45,227 nt of DNA. Origin: Candidatus Cloacimonadota bacterium. Its GTDB lineage: Bacteria > Muiribacteriota > UBA6191. A program made the translations under genes and the position numbers. Under the pieces are notes generated by a model, which saw nothing but the letters and a program-made list of their open reading frames with translations, had not been told where the DNA came from and made no database searches. The stretch lies in assembly GCA_002402105.1 (NCBI GenBank), contig NVVD01000008.1, positions 115,524 to 160,750 on the forward strand. The letters are read 5' to 3'. This document shows, in pieces, positions 25,565 to 33,683 of this stretch (position 1 is its first letter; every line of letters starts with the position of its first letter).

Positions 25565-26326
25565 ATGGAGAAAGCTAATAAAAAAAATAGAAAAAAGGTT
25601 CGTCAAGCAAAAATACGACCAAATGAAAAAGATAGAGTGGGAAGAAAAAAAAGATTAATAGTTTCTCATTCATTTCGACGTTTTTCTTATAGCTTTTTAG
25701 TGGGTAATTTAGGAACTTGGTGTATAGCTTTTTGTTGCACTTTTGTGGTTCTTTTAAATATGGGACTCGTTGAAACTTGCTTTGAGTGGGTCTATTTTAA
25801 TGGGAAAATTCCGATAGTAAAAGGAAAGGTTATTGATTTTGAATTTTTAGGAACTTCAGGGGAGTATGGGGACTACGATCACTACATTACAAGGTATTCA
25901 TACTTTATAAAAGGAAAAGAGTATTTTGGACATTCGTTTGGAGTTAATATAGGACGTCGTAAAATAGGAGATTTGAAAGATATTGAATATTTAAGAAAAG
26001 CACCAGAAAAAAGTAGGGTTAAGGGCGGTAAATATTCTCAAAATTCAGGCTTTGTGTTTTGGTTGCTACTTGTTTTGGGATTGATGTTATATTTGATTAT
26101 ACATTATGCACAAAACTACCGTGAGATCTCTCCATCTTTATTAAATATGAGCATTAGAGATGCTAAGTCACACTTTTTTAATAAAAAACTGATATGTCTT
26201 ATAGGGACAATAATTTACTGTTCTATGTTTAATGTCGCTTCTGTATTTTATATTCACTTCTTTATTTTAGGGTTCTGTTTATGGATTAAAGATTTAATAT
26301 ATAAAGAAGGCGAAGTTATAAAATAA
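25565..26326 (+). CDS. DUF3592-like membrane protein
   Basis: 253 residues. A basic cytoplasmic tail (about 40 residues, very Lys/Arg-rich), a membrane helix near 45-70, an outside domain with VKGKVIDFEFLG, YSYFIKGKEYFGHSFG and IEYLRKAPEKSRV, then a second helix near 160-180 and two more near 215-245. The middle block has the order of DUF3592 (a strand with G-x-V, a Y-x-Y-x3-G stretch, then V-x-Y-x-P-x3-S), though Pro is in a slightly different place. AGGAGGG lies before the ATG. The function of this family is unknown. Last gene of the arginase transcript; it converges with the HEAT-PilT gene. Confidence 0.65.
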   Translation: MEKANKKNRKKVRQAKIRPNEKDRVGRKKRLIVSHSFRRFSYSFLVGNLGTWCIAFCCTFVVLLNMGLVETCFEWVYFNGKIPIVKGKVIDFEFLGTSGEYGDYDHYITRYSYFIKGKEYFGHSFGVNIGRRKIGDLKDIEYLRKAPEKSRVKGGKYSQNSGFVFWLLLVLGLMLYLIIHYAQNYREISPSLLNMSIRDAKSHFFNKKLICLIGTIIYCSMFNVASVFYIHFFILGFCLWIKDLIYKEGEVIK

Positions 26327-26360
26327 ATAAACTTCTTAATTGAACCAAAAAGGCTATACT

Positions 26361-29069
26361 TTACCAAATAGTATCAACAGAAATACGGCTTTTATCTTCC
26401 ATCCATCTAATGGCCTCTTGATACGAAATTTTTTGTTCAGAGGCTAATTGTAATAAGTAATCATCAAGGCAAACTGTAAAATCTAACTTAGAATCTTGTA
26501 TAGTTTTCATCAAGTCATCTAAAGTATTCATAGAGATCATTGAAGATAGTTTAGAATTGTTAATAAAGTATTCTAATGCTGGAATAAAACCATTTTGCTC
26601 TTGGTTGTTGAGTAGCTTGATGTGGATAGACGAGGCTAAAGCTCCTTGTAATAATCTTTCATAAACTCTAGACTGTCTATTAGGAAACATTAATAAAAGT
26701 TTTTCGATGGCTTCTTTTGTAGATGAGGAGTTAGTTTCTAAAATAACTAGAGTTTTAGAACTAGCTTTATGTAATAAAGCTTCTAGTGCAGAGTCATCGG
26801 GGCATTTAGCTATATAGATAACATCAGGATCTTCTGCTAAAGATGCTTCAACGGCTCCTTCATAACTAGAGATGTCTTTACCAATAATTTTTTGAGAAAT
26901 AAATGACTTATGTGGCTCGATAGGATAAGACAATTGGTCATCAACAATTACTATACTTTTTACAAAGTTTTGATTGATATAGCTTAAAATACTATTTGCA
27001 CATAAAGTTTTACCAGAGCCATTTGCACCACTAATTAAAACAAGTCCTTTATTGAGTCTGGCAATTTGTTCAAAAAATTCTACGGGTAGATTTAAATCTT
27101 GAAAAGATGGGATACTGGTGCTTTCTAAATGAAGAACGGCTTCTATTCCTAGAGATTGTCTATAAATATGGGCTCTAAACCTAATGTCTTTGTTGCCAGG
27201 AATTGTAATTGTTATGAAAGATTTATTTTTAAATTCTAAGAGTTTGTCTTCATTTAGATAAGAAGTAAAATATGCTTGTACTTTATCAGAAGTTATTTTT
27301 GGGCCAGCGCATCTACAGAGCATTCCATTCACTCTAATCACTGGATGAGAGTTGATTTTTAAATGAAGTTGAGAGGCTCCAAGCGAAATAGCTTCTGTAA
27401 ATATCTCATTGAGTTCTGTTTCGTAGTTAAATGAAAACTCTGAGCTTAATAATTGTGAAAATTCGCTGTCTGAATGGTGGTTACTTTGGGAGTATAATAT
27501 CCCTTTATTCAATGACTTATGGTTATGTCCATATTGAATTAAATCTTGTCGACTTAAAGAAGGGTTTTCATAGATTGTTTTTAGGGTATTTATATTTAGT
27601 TTATTTAAATAATAAAAAATTTCTTTTCTTTGTTTGTTATTACTAGAGAGAACTAGTTGTAAAATAATTTTAGCGCCGTAAAAAGAAGAGTCTTCGACGG
27701 TTTTTTGTGCCCAATACTTAGTGGATTCAGAAGAGTGATTTAAGGCTTCAAAAAGGGGTAAAAATATCCTCGCATCGTACTCTTGTAGGTATTCAGAGGC
27801 TCTTGAGCGAATGACCCAAAATTGATTTTCAAAGCATGAAATTAAAATTTGGATGCTACTGTTATGGTCTATTTTGCTGATAGATTCAAGGGCCCAAAGT
27901 CTAACATCTTTGCTTTCGTGGATTAATAGCTTTTCTAAGGCACTTAAAGAAGTGGGGTGAGTTAGTTTTTTTAAGATTTTGGTAATCCAAAATATTTCTT
28001 CTTCTTGGGCTTCTGTAACTCTTTGGATTAAATATTTGATTGTAGAGTTTCCCATAGAAATAAGGGCATCACAGCTATATTTTTGATTGTACCAAATTGG
28101 ACTTGAAAGCTCGTTGATTAAAGACTTTATAGAGGTTTCACAGTTTACTTTAGAAAGAAGAGTGATTGCATGATATTTTAGCTCAGGGCTAGCTTTTAGT
28201 AGGTACTCTTCAACTAGGCTTAGATGTTTTTCTTGGATAATCTCCTCTAAAATTTGACCTGACCAATATTTTTGAGCACGAGTACCCTCTCTTAGTGTAG
28301 AGATCAGAATAAGTTGAGGTTCGCTGTCACTTTCAATAAGAATTTTAGAGGCTTGTGCACGAAGTGGCCATAAATCAGAGTCTAAGCATTTAATTAATAG
28401 GGGTGTAATTTCTGTAGATTTTATTTCTTTTACTCCACTTAAAGCATAAGCTCTAATTTTTTCATCGTAATCTTTTGAAAAGATAATATTTGAAAAAGTT
28501 GTAAGAGCTTTTTCTTGTAGGACTTTTCCAAGGGCTTTGAAACTCCAGTACCTTTGGTGGTCACTACCTTCTTTTAAAACTTTTTTTAGGGCCTCAATAG
28601 CATGAGACTGTAAATGAATCAAAACCATTGAACAATGTTGTCTTATAGACCAAGAGCTATCATTTAGGTTTTCAATAGCAAAGTTTATAACTTTAGGGGA
28701 TTTAATTAGCTTGAGTGAGTCTAATATAAAAAGTTTTACTTGATGAGAGCTTTTTGAATACATATCTATTAGGGGATTGATTCCCATATCTCCAATGCGA
28801 CCTAAAATCCAGATAATCCAATATTTGATATTTTCATCTTTTGAGTTTAAGTGTTTGGTGATTGTAGAAAAGGAAAGCCCAATGTTTTCTATTAAAATAT
28901 TGGCACAAATTTTTCGATATTTCCACTCTTTGCAACAAAATAAGGAAATATAGGATTCACATATATTTGGAGAAAGCTTTTGATTGGATAGTTCATCTAG
29001 TTTGTTTTGAATTTCTTGTGAAGAAAGCTTATAGATATTTTGTTTAGATTGCTCGTTTGTTGTTTTCAT
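26361..29069 (-). CDS. HEAT-repeat protein fused to a degenerate PilT-type ATPase
   Basis: 902 residues. Residues ~15-500 are a HEAT solenoid with regular units of about 30-35 residues (patterns like DSSWSIRQHCSMVLIHL and SKDVRLWALESISKI). Residues ~545-900 follow the PilT/GspE plan: an N-terminal PAS-like part with SLGASQLHLKINSHPVIRVNG, then Walker A ISGANGSGKT (K687, T688), the Asp-box position VDDQLSY, Walker B DPDVIYIAKCPD and the His-box position ILETNSSS. PilT retracts type IV pili by ATP hydrolysis. Here Walker A is intact, but the Walker B glutamate is Lys755 and the His-box histidine is Glu778, so ATP may bind without normal hydrolysis. No other pilus gene is in the window. It may be a regulatory or scaffold partner of a true PilT. 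Confidence 0.85.
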   Translation of the reverse strand: MKTTNEQSKQNIYKLSSQEIQNKLDELSNQKLSPNICESYISLFCCKEWKYRKICANILIENIGLSFSTITKHLNSKDENIKYWIIWILGRIGDMGINPLIDMYSKSSHQVKLFILDSLKLIKSPKVINFAIENLNDSSWSIRQHCSMVLIHLQSHAIEALKKVLKEGSDHQRYWSFKALGKVLQEKALTTFSNIIFSKDYDEKIRAYALSGVKEIKSTEITPLLIKCLDSDLWPLRAQASKILIESDSEPQLILISTLREGTRAQKYWSGQILEEIIQEKHLSLVEEYLLKASPELKYHAITLLSKVNCETSIKSLINELSSPIWYNQKYSCDALISMGNSTIKYLIQRVTEAQEEEIFWITKILKKLTHPTSLSALEKLLIHESKDVRLWALESISKIDHNSSIQILISCFENQFWVIRSRASEYLQEYDARIFLPLFEALNHSSESTKYWAQKTVEDSSFYGAKIILQLVLSSNNKQRKEIFYYLNKLNINTLKTIYENPSLSRQDLIQYGHNHKSLNKGILYSQSNHHSDSEFSQLLSSEFSFNYETELNEIFTEAISLGASQLHLKINSHPVIRVNGMLCRCAGPKITSDKVQAYFTSYLNEDKLLEFKNKSFITITIPGNKDIRFRAHIYRQSLGIEAVLHLESTSIPSFQDLNLPVEFFEQIARLNKGLVLISGANGSGKTLCANSILSYINQNFVKSIVIVDDQLSYPIEPHKSFISQKIIGKDISSYEGAVEASLAEDPDVIYIAKCPDDSALEALLHKASSKTLVILETNSSSTKEAIEKLLLMFPNRQSRVYERLLQGALASSIHIKLLNNQEQNGFIPALEYFINNSKLSSMISMNTLDDLMKTIQDSKLDFTVCLDDYLLQLASEQKISYQEAIRWMEDKSRISVDTIW

Positions 29070-29355
29070 GTATTCTCTAATTTGATTCTATTGATAAAAA
29101 TGCTTATTATTTTTTAGATAAAAAATAGTATCTATCATTGATGGGTAATAGTTCAAGTAGGAGCTCTAATTATTTTTTTTGGAAGTGAGTCAAATTGAGC
29201 AAACAGTAAGTAAATTTAATTTTTTCATAAATAAGTACTCTAACTTATATTAAACTAATAGAGAGATTATAATTCAAAAATAATAAATGCTACTGGGAGG
29301 TAGATAAAAATATGTTATTCTGAATTTATATGTAGGTAAATTAGGAGTTATAAAA

Positions 29356-31431
29356 ATGGAAAATAGGCATCCAGACGCAAAACCAAAATCAGAGAAGTAT
29401 CTAAAAGGCCTTTGTGTTTTACAAGAAGGTTTATACGAGCTTGTAAATCATTTGGGTGAGGGTGATAGTTCTAATGTTTCTTTGTATAAAAAGCAAGGTG
29501 AATTAAATGAAAAAGTAGCTATCAAAAAAATGAAATGTCCCAGTGATGAAGATGAATCTAATTTATATTTAAAAGAAGCTAGGCGTTTACGTAAATTAAA
29601 ACATGACTTTTTACCAAATGTAGATGATGTTTTTAAAGAAGGTGACTATCACTATATGGTGATGGAGTATGTTGAGATGGATACTTTGCAAACCTTTTGT
29701 GAAAGTTTAAATGATAAAAGTAAAAAAGACTTTGTTGAAAAGAGATTAAAAAAGTTTTTTTTAAATCTGCTTGAAGTTATTTTTTATATTCATAAACAAG
29801 GTGTGATGCACTTAGATTTAAAACCAGATAATATTTTAATTGATGGTGATAGTTTAGATATTTGTTTAATAGATTTTGAGTTATCGAGAGGTTTTAAGTC
29901 AGACCCTCAAAAATATGATGATGGTTTAAAAAAGCCTGTGCATAGATATACAGCGCCTGAGCAAATAGAAAAGAGTAATGTGACCTATCTAGCAGATATT
30001 TATGCTTTGGGTGGAGTTTTATTTTATTTAAGCCATGGTTTTATTGACCCACCTAGAAACCCATATATAAATAAGTTTAATTTATTTGAAGATATTATTT
30101 TTAAATGTATGCAAGAGAGCCCAGACGATAGGTTTTTAAATGCTAATGATTTAAAAGTAGCTTTTTTAGAAACATATAAAAGTGAAAAAAAGCCTCAAGA
30201 AAAGTTAATAAATAAAAAAAAGAGATTTAACTTAAAAATAAATAGCAATGCAAAACGAGCTAGGTTGCGTATCAATGATGAGCCAAATTTAATGGGTACT
30301 CCATTAGATTTAGAGATGTTTGGTGGCGAGGTAAAAGTTGTTTTGTTTGAAAAAGGTTATGAAACCTTAGAGACAAGTTTTATATTAGATAGTGATTGTG
30401 AAAAGCATTTTGATTTGATTGCAAATCGAGGTTTATTGAGTTTAACCAGTGAGCCATCAGATATACGTATTAAATTAAATTCAAACTATGTTTATACACC
30501 TATAAAAAACTTTGATGTAAAAAAAGATGATGCCAAAATTTTGATTGAAGAAGAAGGCTTTGATATTGTTACTGATAGTTTTAGTCTATTGAGTGGTGAT
30601 GTAAGTAAACATTATGTTTTAAAAGAACCTAAAAAAGAAATCATCATAGAAAAAGAAAAAGTCTTTGAAGGTATGAGTTTTTCATATATAAAAGCTGGTG
30701 AATTTATGATGGGTTCACCAGAGGATGAAGCAGATAGATTTGATCGGGAAGGGCCTGAGCACAAGGTAAAAATAAGTAAAGATTTTTATATGCAGACGAC
30801 TCAAATGACTCAAAAACAATGGTTTGATGTGATGCAAACAAAGCCAAGTGATTTTGAAGGTGATAATAGACCAGTAGAGAGTGTTAGTTTTGATGATATA
30901 AGAGATTTTTTAAAAAAGATAAACGAGCGTGTTGGTTTTAAAGGTTTAGATGTTATTAGTGTGATAGATAGTGGTAACTTGGCTAAATTACCAAGTGGCT
31001 GTTTTAGATTACCGACGGAGGCTGAGTGGGAGTATTGTTGTCGAGCAGGTATAAGTACAGTTTTTAGTTTTGGTAATAGTTTAGATTCGAGTCAAGCAAA
31101 TTTTAATGGTAATTATCCTTATGGTGATGGTAAAGCTGGTACTGATTTAAATGAGACTTGTGACGTAAAATCTTACAAAAAAAATGCTTTTGGTTTATAT
31201 GATATGCATGGAAATGTTTGGGAGTGGGTGCAAGATTATTGGGACAGTGATTTTTATTCTGGTAGCTCTCCCAAGATTGACCCAGTAAACTCTATAGAAG
31301 CTTCGTATCGTGTGTTTCGGGGCGGTGGCTGGGCTAATGATGCTCGTATTTTGCGCTCTGCTTATCGCTATTACAATGGGCCTGATCTTCGTAGTTATGA
31401 CTTGGGCTTTCGTTTGTTCGTAGTCCGATAG
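29356..31431 (+). CDS. Ser/Thr kinase-PEGA-like-FGE/C-type-lectin fusion protein
   Basis: 691 residues, no signal peptide or clear membrane helix. Kinase domain about 27-270: glycine loop LGEGDSSNV, VAIKK (K57), HLDLKPDN (D154), APEQ, DIYALGG. The DFG motif is DFE (173-175), so Gly is lost; activity is uncertain but Lys, both Asp and Asn are there. Residues ~290-425 have PEGA-like strands (LLSLTSEPSDIRIKLN). Residues ~439-690 are a formylglycine-generating-enzyme/sulfatase-modifying domain (FMMGSPEDEADR, RLPTEAEWEYCCRAG, GNVWEWVQDY, RGGGW, GFRL), which has a C-type-lectin fold; the paired active-site Cys of true FGE is not seen, so ligand binding is more likely than catalysis. The last ~32 codons look like a DGR variable region (separate entry). 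Confidence 0.88.
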   Translation: MENRHPDAKPKSEKYLKGLCVLQEGLYELVNHLGEGDSSNVSLYKKQGELNEKVAIKKMKCPSDEDESNLYLKEARRLRKLKHDFLPNVDDVFKEGDYHYMVMEYVEMDTLQTFCESLNDKSKKDFVEKRLKKFFLNLLEVIFYIHKQGVMHLDLKPDNILIDGDSLDICLIDFELSRGFKSDPQKYDDGLKKPVHRYTAPEQIEKSNVTYLADIYALGGVLFYLSHGFIDPPRNPYINKFNLFEDIIFKCMQESPDDRFLNANDLKVAFLETYKSEKKPQEKLINKKKRFNLKINSNAKRARLRINDEPNLMGTPLDLEMFGGEVKVVLFEKGYETLETSFILDSDCEKHFDLIANRGLLSLTSEPSDIRIKLNSNYVYTPIKNFDVKKDDAKILIEEEGFDIVTDSFSLLSGDVSKHYVLKEPKKEIIIEKEKVFEGMSFSYIKAGEFMMGSPEDEADRFDREGPEHKVKISKDFYMQTTQMTQKQWFDVMQTKPSDFEGDNRPVESVSFDDIRDFLKKINERVGFKGLDVISVIDSGNLAKLPSGCFRLPTEAEWEYCCRAGISTVFSFGNSLDSSQANFNGNYPYGDGKAGTDLNETCDVKSYKKNAFGLYDMHGNVWEWVQDYWDSDFYSGSSPKIDPVNSIEASYRVFRGGGWANDARILRSAYRYYNGPDLRSYDLGFRLFVVR
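31318..31416 (+). other. Candidate DGR variable region (VR) at the 3' end of the kinase-FGE gene
   Basis: Codons 655-687 encode RGGGW, then a stretch with LRSA and PD fixed, then GFRL, the shape of variable regions in FGE/C-type-lectin targets of diversity-generating retroelements. The residues at the usually variable places (A660, N661, D662, I665, Y670, Y672, Y673, N674, L678, S680, Y681, D682) all use codons ending in T or C with differing first and second bases, as expected from mutated AAT/AAC template codons. My hand count of 31301-31430 gives about 48% G+C, far above the surroundings, and Arg changes from AGA to CGT/CGC. No template repeat or reverse transcriptase is in the window, so this is inference. 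Confidence 0.5.
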
Positions 31432-31973
31432 TGACTTTGGGACAAAATCTAAACCAAGTTTGGGAGAAATGTTAACTTCGTTTAAAACAATGATTGGGAG
31501 CTGAGCGGAGCGAAGGAAAGCGGAGCGACTCACGTATCGTTGTTTTAAGACGGAGTGGGTTTTGCGTGGGATCTTTTGAACCAAATCGGAGATGGTACTT
31601 TAGTGCCATAAAAAAGCTTTAGCTTTTCAAAAGTTTATTTTATTGGAATAAACTGCAATCTTCGATTTCTTATATATTTTAGGTGAGCCCGCGAAGCGGG
31701 CGATTTTATTTTTTAAAATTGGCAATCGAAATCATATGTTTTGCAGCAAATTGTAGCAAAATTAATAGATGATAGTTATTTTTCTTAAAACTAACTAAAG
31801 GATATAGGGGTGTCTGACACTTTGTTTTTAAAAGTATCTTATTTATTGTGTTTTGTGTATGGATATTATCAGAAGATAGTCATTATTGGTCGATGACAGA
31901 TCTAAGTATGCCTATGCGTTTTTCATATTTACAATTAGGATAGAAATCAACCATATTACAAAAAGGGTGCAGC
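31432..31973. other. Gene-free region with G+C-rich repeats and a mini-hairpin
   Basis: 542 bp without a convincing gene; a minus-strand open frame at 31195-31584 overlaps the FGE codons antisense and has no ribosome site or family. Contents: a pair of 10-base direct repeats AGCGGAGCGA at 31504-31513 and 31519-31528 inside a G+C-rich island; a perfect GCCCGC-GAA-GCGGGC hairpin at 31687-31701; a small palindrome GTGTC-T-GACAC at 31810-31820. The rest is A+T-rich and leads to the next gene. Confidence 0.6.
31687..31701. repeat. G+C-rich mini-hairpin
   Basis: Six-base arms around GAA; its core is GCGAAGC, a sequence known to form an unusually stable DNA mini-hairpin. On the plus strand it is followed by a T-rich stretch, so it could also act as a terminator. 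Confidence 0.6.
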
Positions 31974-33683
31974 ATGAGGATTTTATTTTTTCTTCTTTTT
32001 TTAGGCACTTTAAATATATTAAGAGCTGATAGAGTTAAAAACATAAGAGAAATTCCTAGTTCTGATAAATTTAGAACTGAAGACCCTTATAAAAGCACAA
32101 ATTACCAAGATCGTCCTTTTCAAGAAGAAAGTGATTTAGAGTACTTTAGTGTTGATGATTTACTAAAAGCAAACTTACCGACTTTTTGGAACTACATGAC
32201 AAGTGTATCTAAGGGTTTAGAGGTTGGTGAACTAGCAGAATTAAAAAATCAATTAAACATTAATGAAAAAAAACTATTAGATAAATTACAGCAAAAAATT
32301 CCAGAAATTACAGAGTTGGTTGAAGAGAATGAAAACTATGAAGCAGAAATACAGCACTTTTTAGTTTTAAGAAGAGCTGAATTAAAAGATTTATACAAAC
32401 AAATAAAAAGGGTAAAAAAAGAACTGGGCTTATTAAAAGTAAGTAAAGTGAGAGATTTAGATACTGTTCAAGGTAGAATCCAGGCACTTTATGATGATAT
32501 TGATACTCACTTAGAAGATCCAAACTCTTCTTATAATGATGATTACATATTGAATAGAAAAAGAAGAATTTCTCGCTTAATGAAAAAAAGAAGAGTTTTA
32601 AAAACAGATTTGAAACATTTAAACTATACTAAAGTTCAAAGAAAGCAAAAACAATTAGAGTTTTTATTAGATAGAAAAAAAGAAATTCATGAAGATAGCA
32701 AAAATCTTACCTTTAAATTTACTCAAAAAAGAGTAAAAGCAATTCAAAAAAATAATGCCAGAATCAACTATTTAATCTCTGTATCTTTGCCAAAAAAACA
32801 TATTAGAAAAATAAGAAAATCAATGAGGATTATTAGAAGAATTAGAGAAAAAATAGCAAAAATGGAAAACGAAGGTTCAAAAACAAATAATAATTTATCT
32901 GTAGAAGAACAATCTATACGTTTTGAAACAGAATATTACTCTCAGATTGAAAAAAGAGAAGATGAATTAATGGATGAAATTAGACGGGATAGAGAGCAAG
33001 TAAAAGGATTTCGTTCTAGGGTGAGAGTAGATAATATGTTATCACCAGTTAAAAATAACATGAAAGGTTCAAACTCAGAAAAAATATCCAAAAACAATGA
33101 AAAAAGTAATCTAGCATCTAATGATAATGAATATATTTACGTTTATAAAACAAATAAATCTCCTTCTTCTTCAAAAATGATTAGCTCTAAAAATGGTGAA
33201 GCTATGTGGGTTTTTCCAGTTAAAAGAGGTACTAATATTTTGGAGTCGATTCAAGATGTTGGAATCATTAATAACTCTAGATCAGCTCCTTTACAATCAA
33301 ATACATCACAAAATACTTTTATACTTCAAGAGCTCGAAAAGTTAAAACAGCAAAACCAATGGTTACAGCAAGAATTGCAAAAAAAATCAATGATGAATAA
33401 TGTTTATCAAAATGGTCAAAAAAAATATGAAGTTGAACAAAAAAAATATCAATTTCAAAAAAAACAAGATTATTATGAAAATTACAAAAGACCCTTAATA
33501 AAAAAAAATATCATAAATGATAGTACTAGTCAGAATAAAAAAATTGAAGCAAGAGATTATCGAAGTGATGTAAAAGTTAAAGAGGTTCCAAAGCTTGAAA
33601 AAAAAATTAATTTAAATGTGAGTAAAGTCTCTATTGATACGCCAGAAAACTTTGATTTAGTAGATGATATATTATTTAAGTAA
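31974..33683 (+). CDS. Exported coiled-coil protein
   Basis: 569 residues. Signal peptide at 1-18 (ILFFLLFLGTLNILRA). Residues ~70-340 are highly charged and helical with long heptad-like runs (Lys/Arg/Glu), predicting extended coiled coils. A low-complexity Ser/Asn/Lys part follows (~340-440), then a second helical part very rich in Gln and Lys (~445-510, LEKLKQQNQWLQQELQKKS in parts). AAAGGG before the ATG supports the start. No recognised family; a periplasmic structural or scaffold role is only a guess. Converges with the glycosyltransferase gene, overlapping it by eight bases at the 3' ends. Confidence 0.75.
   Translation: MRILFFLLFLGTLNILRADRVKNIREIPSSDKFRTEDPYKSTNYQDRPFQEESDLEYFSVDDLLKANLPTFWNYMTSVSKGLEVGELAELKNQLNINEKKLLDKLQQKIPEITELVEENENYEAEIQHFLVLRRAELKDLYKQIKRVKKELGLLKVSKVRDLDTVQGRIQALYDDIDTHLEDPNSSYNDDYILNRKRRISRLMKKRRVLKTDLKHLNYTKVQRKQKQLEFLLDRKKEIHEDSKNLTFKFTQKRVKAIQKNNARINYLISVSLPKKHIRKIRKSMRIIRRIREKIAKMENEGSKTNNNLSVEEQSIRFETEYYSQIEKREDELMDEIRRDREQVKGFRSRVRVDNMLSPVKNNMKGSNSEKISKNNEKSNLASNDNEYIYVYKTNKSPSSSKMISSKNGEAMWVFPVKRGTNILESIQDVGIINNSRSAPLQSNTSQNTFILQELEKLKQQNQWLQQELQKKSMMNNVYQNGQKKYEVEQKKYQFQKKQDYYENYKRPLIKKNIINDSTSQNKKIEARDYRSDVKVKEVPKLEKKINLNVSKVSIDTPENFDLVDDILFK

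Noticed and set aside
31195..31584. Minus-strand open frame of 129 codons over the FGE end and downstream region
   Set aside because: Runs antisense through the conserved RGGGW/GFRL codons, has no ribosome site and no recognisable family; its openness follows from the local G+C rise.
31432..31973. Template repeat or reverse transcriptase of a DGR beside the variable region
   Set aside because: I found no second copy of the 31318-31416 segment and no reverse transcriptase motif (such as YADD-type) in any gene of the window.
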